From assembly GCA_038501625.1 (NCBI GenBank), contig JAZAYU010000008.1, positions 8,618,938-8,682,937 on the forward strand: 64,000 nucleotides of DNA. Direction: 5' to 3'. Positions 52,701-61,700 of the stretch are shown here, in pieces (positions within the stretch are counted from its first letter, which is position 1; every line of letters starts with the position of its first letter). A model generated the notes under the pieces. The model had not been told where the DNA came from, did no database searches, and worked only from the letters and a program-made list of their open reading frames with translations. The position numbers and the translations under genes are program-made. The stretch is from Corbicula japonica. Lineage: Eukaryota > Mollusca > Bivalvia > Venerida > Cyrenidae.

Positions 52701-55700
52701 TTCAGTGTACAATTTTACTTTAAATTTTTAATTGCAATTGCCTTCCCCTGCTTGCAATTCGCATGGTGCTTGGGTGCCATAATTAGGGGAAATAAAGTAA
52801 TGCACTATTTCAAGGGTAATAGCAGTTTGTTAAAAACTAGATACATTCACTGACTGCCAAGAATTTACATATAAAAAACTTGATGGATTATAAAGTGATA
52901 AGGAATCATCTGAATTTTTTTTGATTTTGTTGTTTTCAGCATGTACGCATGGTCTATAGGTAGGGAAAGCCCAAAAGCGACCCGCTTAGCAAGTTGCTTT
53001 CGGCTGCTTTCCCTGTATAACGCATTTAGGGGTGTGGAGCTCCTATATAGTGTTTGGAGAAAAATCATAGCTTAAGATTCTTTTTTGAAGTCATGAGAAT
53101 GTTATTGTTTGCCTTTTAGTTTGTTCAAATGTCTTCTGCATATGTTTTCAGTTACCATTTTCATCACCAGCAGTTGTAGCAACAAATGTAGAAAATATGT
53201 GGACCACATCAAGATCTGTCACTGGGAAGTTACAGCTAACAGAGGCCTTATGGCTAGCTTGTGGCTGTCAAGGAATGAAGGTACTTTCAATTCCTTAAAG
53301 GAATACGTTCGGCTGCTTCTAACATTTGTTTAAATGATTAAACATCTTTTGAATAACACAATTTTCGTAATCAATCGATGACGACGAATATGATAATTGT
53401 AAAACTTTTTTTTAATTACACTGATAATCGTTTTTTCAAGCGTAGCATGAGCGCGGCCATTGTTGACATCTCGTTGTCTCGCGAGAGATAAAAGACGAGG
53501 AGTGACGTCATTTACACACTTCCGGTTCATTTTGAATATACGCAGAGATGAAAGCAGGCAAAATTAATTATATGAAAACACTGCTGTTTGCGGGAAATCA
53601 TTGCAAAGTAGCATAAATAGGAAAATTTCACATTATAGTTTTAGTGTATTGTGTGTTCTTACCTTCTTATCTTACATTTTGCCCAAGTAATTGCATCGCT
53701 CACTATGATTCAATAGACAATATGTTTAATGAGAATGTTTGAGGCTCCGATCGCTTAATTTAAATATTTCCTTTTAGTATAAAATAACATTGAGTTTATT
53801 ATTGTCCCCTCACGTCAGTTAAGATTTTCACACCTTTTTAATATGTCACCCGATCTTCTTCGGAGCAAGCTAGCTAGTGAGATTATCAGCCATCAGTTAG
53901 TGGCTATTAACAATAACACGGGCGTGTTAAAACTTGTACCACTCAGTGTGCAACATCAACTTTTATTTTCTAATTTTATAATTAGATTTAAGAAAGAAAT
54001 ATACAATTTTACAGTAAATGTTCGTATTGAAGTTGCACTCGACCCCAGGCTTAGCGGCGTGGGGATTAATATGCATTTCAATTAATACCCATGAACAAGC
54101 TCAATCAAACCGGGCCTGAAACATTTTCATATTTGTCTGGGTTTGATGGCTTTCAAATTTCCCTTTTCATCAACTTAAATTTTTAAAAATACATTAATTC
54201 AATTCAGGGCCTTCCCCATGCCATTATGACATACAGGCACCGGTATGCCTTAATTTCTCAACAAACTTTTTTCGGGACAATTGATCTGCCGGTATGCTTT
54301 TAATCTTGGTCGCGATGGCTTCATATTCAACAAACAGTTCAATGTCCCCTAAGCCATTTACACTGTTGTGGGACACACCAACCGTTTACAACCCCAGACA
54401 AATATCTGACAAGCTCTAAATTCGCCAACATCCGTTTATTCAAAATCGTCATGTCATAAAGTTGTTGTGTATTTCACTGTCTACATGTCGCAAATCAAAT
54501 TTACAGGTCAAAAACGTTATGGTTAAGCAAGTTAGCCAATGACGATCGATTTCTCTACTTTTTTCTCGGTAAACTCCGCCTCCCGAATAGTAAGCATGTT
54601 GGTGTTTTTTGATAGAGCGACCCACCTGAAGTCAAGTAACGGTTAAATATTACGCAAACAATATATTCTTTTTGCACCAGGAGAAAAAACAAAACTATGT
54701 GAAATTAGTGAAAACAAGAATTATTCGACTGTTGAATAATAAATTCAAGAAAAATGTATTTTCAAGGATCTATATATTACATTTTATATAAAGTCATTGG
54801 TATTTGTTAATACAAATGAAAAAAGCGGTTAATTAGATCGCTTCAGATGCCGCATACAACAATGACGCTAGATCGCTGAATTCAAACGTTTACATCCAAT
54901 TTAAGGACATCGATCGTGTATCCATCAACGAAGTAAACGCATTTTGCCCGAAATATATGCAGTTGATCAGGAAAAAATATCTTTATATTGGCCTTTAATG
55001 AGAAAATAGGATAAAATAAGCTACAATTCTCGGCATTTTTTTTTGTAATTAATGGTGGCATTACAAGCAGTTTCTTTTAATCTCGGCTAATTCAATTTCA
55101 GAATTTTCAGGATCAAAATTATACGCTATTATGTAGTTGTTATATGAATGAATATTCCATTGTTGGGAATGGTAAGAATTGGACATAAATGGAAAACGAT
55201 ACGAACCGGAAGTGTGTAAATGACGTCACCAGCAGGTGCGCGCATCGAAAAGGAAACAAACATGGCGACGATCATCGATGCCCGCCGATTTCGCAAATAA
55301 CGGATCTTTGACAAGAGATAACTTTGTCAATATTTAACATAAAATAAAGTTCTATACGTCAAAATGATGCATTAGTAACGATTTATAACATAGTATTGGT
55401 GAAATCCAGCCGAACGTATTCCTTTAAATAAAATTGTTAAAGAATGAAGATATTCATAGTATTGAGGAATTTTTTTTTTACATTTGTGGAAAATTAATTC
55501 TGAAAAAAACTTCCAACAGATTATATGGACTATCTAAGAATAAGAAGTTGTAAATATTAAGGAGTCAATAAAATGTTAAGATGTTTAATGGCATATAAGG
55601 AATTGTATAGAAGACCATGATTTGTGAAGGGGAACACATTGATTTTCACTGACATAAACATTGCATTGTCATTACAATTCATATTCAGGCTAGTCTTATA

Positions 55701-58700
55701 ATTATGGAGATGTAGTAAACCAACTGACTTGTGCTGGTCTCTTTAAAGTTAACATCATGATAAAAATCTGATATGGTGTTGAACATGCTATTTATAAATG
55801 CATGTTTATCGTTTCAAATGATTCAGTGGTTCAGTAGAAGATGTGTTTGTCATCCCAATTTATTTAGTCACTATAACTAAGGAACATGTTTTTTTAACTG
55901 GGAGGATTAAGTTTTCAGAGAACTGTGGTTGTGGGCGGGTAGATCCATGAAGTTAACATGTACATAAACAGGATTAGACAATATTGGAAATGACAAATTA
56001 CATCCCATAACCAATAACAACAAAATTGTTCTTGCATTCTCAGTTACTGACACAAGGTTCCAAGTTAAACCAAAATGTGAAATCAAGAGAGACAACTATG
56101 CACATGGTTCTGTTTATTTTTCAGGTCTGGTTACCTCTCTTTCCAAAGAATGAGACACAAGCTCAAAACTTTATGTCTAAACGTATCATGCTACCATTTA
56201 GGGTAGACATCTACCCCTTAGGTATGTGCTTAACAGGTTTACATTATTAACATTATGAAACTACTGTCACCAGTCTTTTACAGCAAAACAACATTTTGAC
56301 CCATGAAGATACGGTGTATAATAATGCAGAGGCATACAATGCTAAAAGTTTGCTAAATTACCATTGTGAAAATAATTAATTAAGACTATATGGGGAAAGA
56401 ATGCTGTTGACTGCAAACTTCTCCATAATTCAGTAAAATTATGACAAAACTTCTCCCTGATTGGCAAGTCTAGTGAGAGCCCTTCCAACAGTGTCATGTT
56501 CAGAAGCCTAACACTTAGTCCCTCGACCACAGGTCTAATTTTCTTTTGTGTGTAAACTCCATTTATATGTTAGGATATGTGACCAGTGTAGATCCAGATC
56601 AGCCAGCACATCTGCACTGTCTGATCTGGATCTGTAAGGGTTACATCTTGTTCAGAAATAACCTAATGATGCTAAAAGTTAACAGTGTAGGTCCTGATCA
56701 GAAATGAAAAATGTGCAGGTTGATCTGGATCTACACTGTTCACCCATGCAATAAAGGTGTATCTATGGAGTAAAGGATTAAATGTATGTTATTATAAATG
56801 TATTACATTTTGCAGCTGTGTTATTTGAAGAAGCTGTGATATTAGGTGTAGCAAGTGATGCCTCAATGTTCCGCTACGCTGCTAAATCATCGTTCCATAA
56901 CCCTAGTAGGAACTTACACGATCTACCATACTGTGGTGTAGAGAGAACTGTAAGTAGAGCAGTTTCATGTTAGTGAAGTATATCCTTGTAACCCGTTACT
57001 CCATAGACATGACTGTTATTTGTGTGATCTTGATCTACACTGTTAGCTTTTGGATCAGAAATATCCAAATGAATCTAAATAACTGAATAAGTCTCAAAGT
57101 GACGAGTGTAGATCTATGTGTGCAGGCTGATCTGGATTCTGAGAATTGATTATAGAATTTGTTGGTGAACTTCGGTAAAAACAGTGATACTATAGAAAAT
57201 CAATTCGGACAGGAAGATTTGGAGCATTTGTGATAGTTAAATGTTAAAGAAAGCAAGTAAGAAGTTTGGCAAATAGTTTGAAAAGATATGTAACTAAAGT
57301 ATTTTCTTTAAAACATTATCAAACTTTGTCATCCAGAGGAGCTCACAAAAGAGGTAAGAGTTTACAAAGGTAGTACAAAATGCAATAGGTGTCTGTTATT
57401 TAGATAAAGTTGAATATTGTTTTAGATTTGTGTCACTAAAAGTAATCGTCAGAACTATCTATATGTTATATTTTCTTTCAGAGTCAACTCTATCTTCATC
57501 ATATTCTTAAACAACTTTTAAAAAGAAAGTAAGTAAGGATTTTCTTTTCTAAAGGATTTATTGGTTTTGTTTTTAAATTGCTGTTTTAAAGTTTGCAGTA
57601 CATTTGCTTCTTGAATTGAATTTGTACACTAACGTTTCATGAAAAGTTTGTAGTATATTGGTTGTTAAAAAAATCATAATCTTAAAGTTTTATTCAGGAA
57701 TTTTATCTCATTTGGTATATTGCCTAAAATAATTTCATGAATACTGAGAAAAGCAAAGGAAACTATCCCTTTCCTCAGTATATATGCCTTTATGGTGTAG
57801 GCAAACATTATAGATCCAGAACAGCTGGCACATCCTTGCCATCTGATCAGGATCTGCACCATTTGCATTTTGATTCAAAAGGTTACTTCAGACCAAAAAG
57901 CAAACAGTGCAGATCCTGATCAGATAGCATTGTTAGTCTGGGATTATTTTTCATGAATTTTTTAGTTGGACAGATCATCAAAATTTCCTCTTTACGGGAT
58001 ATGATTTGGGCATTTTGCTGATGTTTTGTTATACAAACTTGATATTGTATTCCCATGCTTTTTCAGATAAAACAATGAAAACTTAATGCTCAGAATGTAA
58101 ATCTTGTAATTTCACTTGATATAATATCTTCAGCCTTGGTGTTCAGGCTCTAGATTTAGCGCGGTGCTGCACAGAGCTGTCCTATTTCTCCCATGTTCTG
58201 GAATTATTGCTGCATGAGGTACTGGAGGCTGAAGCTACATCAAAGGAGCCTATACCTGGTAAGTTGGGGAGAAAATATGTAACCATGACAAGAAATTGGG
58301 CCAGTTGACCAAAGAACGTTAATTTTGTCTTATAGTGTTCTTTTATCAAGAGTCTAGTGTACTCACTGTAAAAATGCTTATTCCCGTGAGGTGTCTTGCC
58401 TGGCAAAATTAAATTACACATTCTGCTCTCTGTTTGGCCCGATTCAACCTTGATTTATTAAATTTTGTTGATCTAGGACTTCTGCATTTTCCTTGGAAAG
58501 TTGGATGCTTAAAATGTTTTGTATTCATTAGGTTGGGCTTGACAAATTGTATAGCAGAGTAAAAGATTATGAAACTGGGATTGGGGAGAAATTAAGGATC
58601 TGATTGGCTGAAATGGAGAAAAGTCTCTATTTTGGCCAATCAGATCCTTGAGATTTGAGACTGGTCTCCACTCTCAGTTTTAAAATCTTGGGCCCTGATT

Positions 58701-61700
58701 CTACCTTAAAGAAGCACATTTGAGTGTAAAAGGTATTACTGGAGTCTTTGTCAGCAATTCAGCACTCATCACTTCATTTCACAAGATGCAAATTGTGTGA
58801 TTGATAAATGTTCCTTAGTAAGTAATTTGCTGAATTGTTGTTAAAAATGTTTTAAGATTTGTTGTGTCTCATTATTTGTCTTCTTACAGACCCATTGTTA
58901 CCGCGAGTTGTGGCATTTATTCAGGAGTTCCCAGAATACCTGCAAACGTTTGTACAGTGTGCTCGGAAAACAGAGGTTGCCTTATGGCCACATTTGTTTA
59001 CCACTGTGGGCAATCCTAAAGACCTGTTTGAGGTATGTTAAACGTTTAACATGCATAGTTTGATGTTGGCATGGAACATGACTTTAGGCCTTAAACAGAT
59101 AGCTTGCTGGGTAGGGCTTGGGATTTATAAGTCCCATAGAGATGAGTCAGTTATTAGTGATTATATGATGGAAAAGTTTTTTTTCCATCTTTCCTAAGTT
59201 AAGAAAGAACAATTCGAGCTTAGTTGCCTGATAGCTACAATGTCAAATCCATGACATGAATATGTGATAGACATTTATCTTGCATACCTTTCTACCTTTT
59301 TTTTCATGTATAGTTGGTTATTTTCTTCAGACACATTTTGTAATGTATAAGAGTAATTTATGAAGGGTTTCCTCCCATTCATTGTTGTTTAGTTGTGTTG
59401 CAGAGTGTGACTCATATAGGAGACCTGAGATAAGATTTTCAAGCACATGTCAGGATGCAGCAATTTCGATAATAAATATATATTATCGTTTCAACCTTAT
59501 GAAAGGGATAAACACAATCTTTTAAGTGATCCTTATCAAATTTTAGTAGTATATTTACTGTGTTTTGTGCAAAATTAAACATGAACAATAAAATAATTGT
59601 AAATTACTATGATGGTAACTCGGGCAAGTCATTTCTTTTCCCACATTTCTGAGGTTGTGCATTTTGAGCAATTAAGGCATTCTGTGAATACAGTCTTTTA
59701 AGGGAATTACGGTTATTAGTAGAAGCAATTGTTTAAAAGTTAATGTTGACTCCAAATGTGACTGCAGAATACATAATTTGTCTATATTAGGAGATGTACC
59801 TTGCTCCTAAGATAACTGTACACTCTCGGTGACATCAGAAAGTATAGAAATCATTAAGGGTAGCTTTACATGCATGTATATGGTTCTGAACCTGAGCACT
59901 ATAAATATGGCTATTCGTTATACTAAGATATTTGTCCTGAAGATATATGTTGTTTTAAATAATATGTTGGTGTGCTCTATCTTCTGAAAATAGAACAGTT
60001 TCTACAAACCTTCTAAAAGCTGTGAGGAATAATTCTAGATTTGAGAAGTCAGCTGTATCTTTCACCAAGGTCTTGTATATAAATACCCAACAACATGTAA
60101 GAATTGTAGGCAATGATATTTCTGATAGTCCAGAAAAAAATTTCAAAGGAATAAACTAAAGTTAAGCAGACAAACAACCTAGCTTGACCTAATTATACCC
60201 CCGCTTCGAAGAAGAGGGGGTATACTGTTTTACCTTCGTCCATGATTCTGTCCATCTGTCTGTAACAAAATTTCCGTCACAGTTTTCTAAGCAACTATAA
60301 TATGCAGCAGCCTAATATTTTGCATATTGCTTCATCCTATAGTCCCATGTGGTGTAAAGCCTTTTTAGCTCGACTATTCAAAGAATAGGGGAGCTATCCT
60401 ACTGGCCCCGGTGTCGGCGTTTAAACAAAAAATGCACTTTGGTCCATAACTTGAAAACTACTTATGATATTAACTTGAAACTTGGAATATATATTCACCA
60501 TCAAATTCTACATCATTACCAACAAGATCCATAACTCTGCTGTCAATATATTTCAAGTTATGCCCCTTTTTCTTATATTTTGTGTTAAGCAAAATATGCA
60601 TTTTGCCCATAACTTTAAAACTACTTGAGATATTGCCTTGAAACTTGAAATAAATTTTCACCATCAAAATCTACATCATAACCAACAAGACCCATAACCC
60701 TGCTTCCAATATTTTTCAAATTATGCCCCCTTTTCACTTAAATTTTGTGTTAAGCAAAATATACACTTGGCCCTTAACTTTAAAACTACTTGAGCTATCA
60801 CCTTGAAACCTGGAAAATATATTAACCATCAAAATCTAGGTCATTATCAACAACACCCATAACTCTGCTACCAATATTTTTCAAGTTATGCCCCTTTTTC
60901 ACTTATGCAATTGTCCCATAATTTTGAAACAACAGGAGATATTACTTCGAAACTTGGAATATACGTTTGCCATCAGTTTCTAAATCATTATCAACAAGAT
61001 CCATAACTCTATTGGAAATACAACAAAAATGTATTTCTGTAAGTTATGCCCCTTTTTCATTTAGTTTTTACCTCGACTATTCGATATTTCATGGAAACTT
61101 TGAATATTTTTTAACCATCAAAATCTACATCATTACCAACAAGACCCATAACTGTAATACAATTACTCTACAAGTTATGCCCCTTTTTCCGCTGTTCCTT
61201 TTTTCACTTATATTTTCACTTAACTGCACTTCATCGATAACTTTGCAAATACTTAAGGTATCAACTTCCATTATATTTTCATTTCAGTTCTTTTTCTCTA
61301 ACATTACTGAAGAGATTGATATTGAACTAAAAGTAAATGTCTCTAATAAAAAATTACTGACAAGTTTTCTTACAAATCCAGAAATATTTCATAGTTATTC
61401 GCCTATTCAGTTTAATATTTAAGGTACATTAAGGAATTATTTCTGTTATTTGAAATGAATTTCTCCCTTACCATTCACTTGTTCGTATTTTTCCTGATTG
61501 CACATGAATGTATGGCCATAGTTGTTACTGTTTTAATCTTCAAATTGCATTTGTTTCAACTGATTCGAATAGTCAAGCACGCTGTCTCCTCTGACAGCTC
61601 TTGTTATGCTCCTTGCTCATCTACTTTTCCTGTTTGCCACATATTTTTTAAATTTTGTTACTATGTTGGTGCATTACATCAACCAAAGGCATTTTAATTT

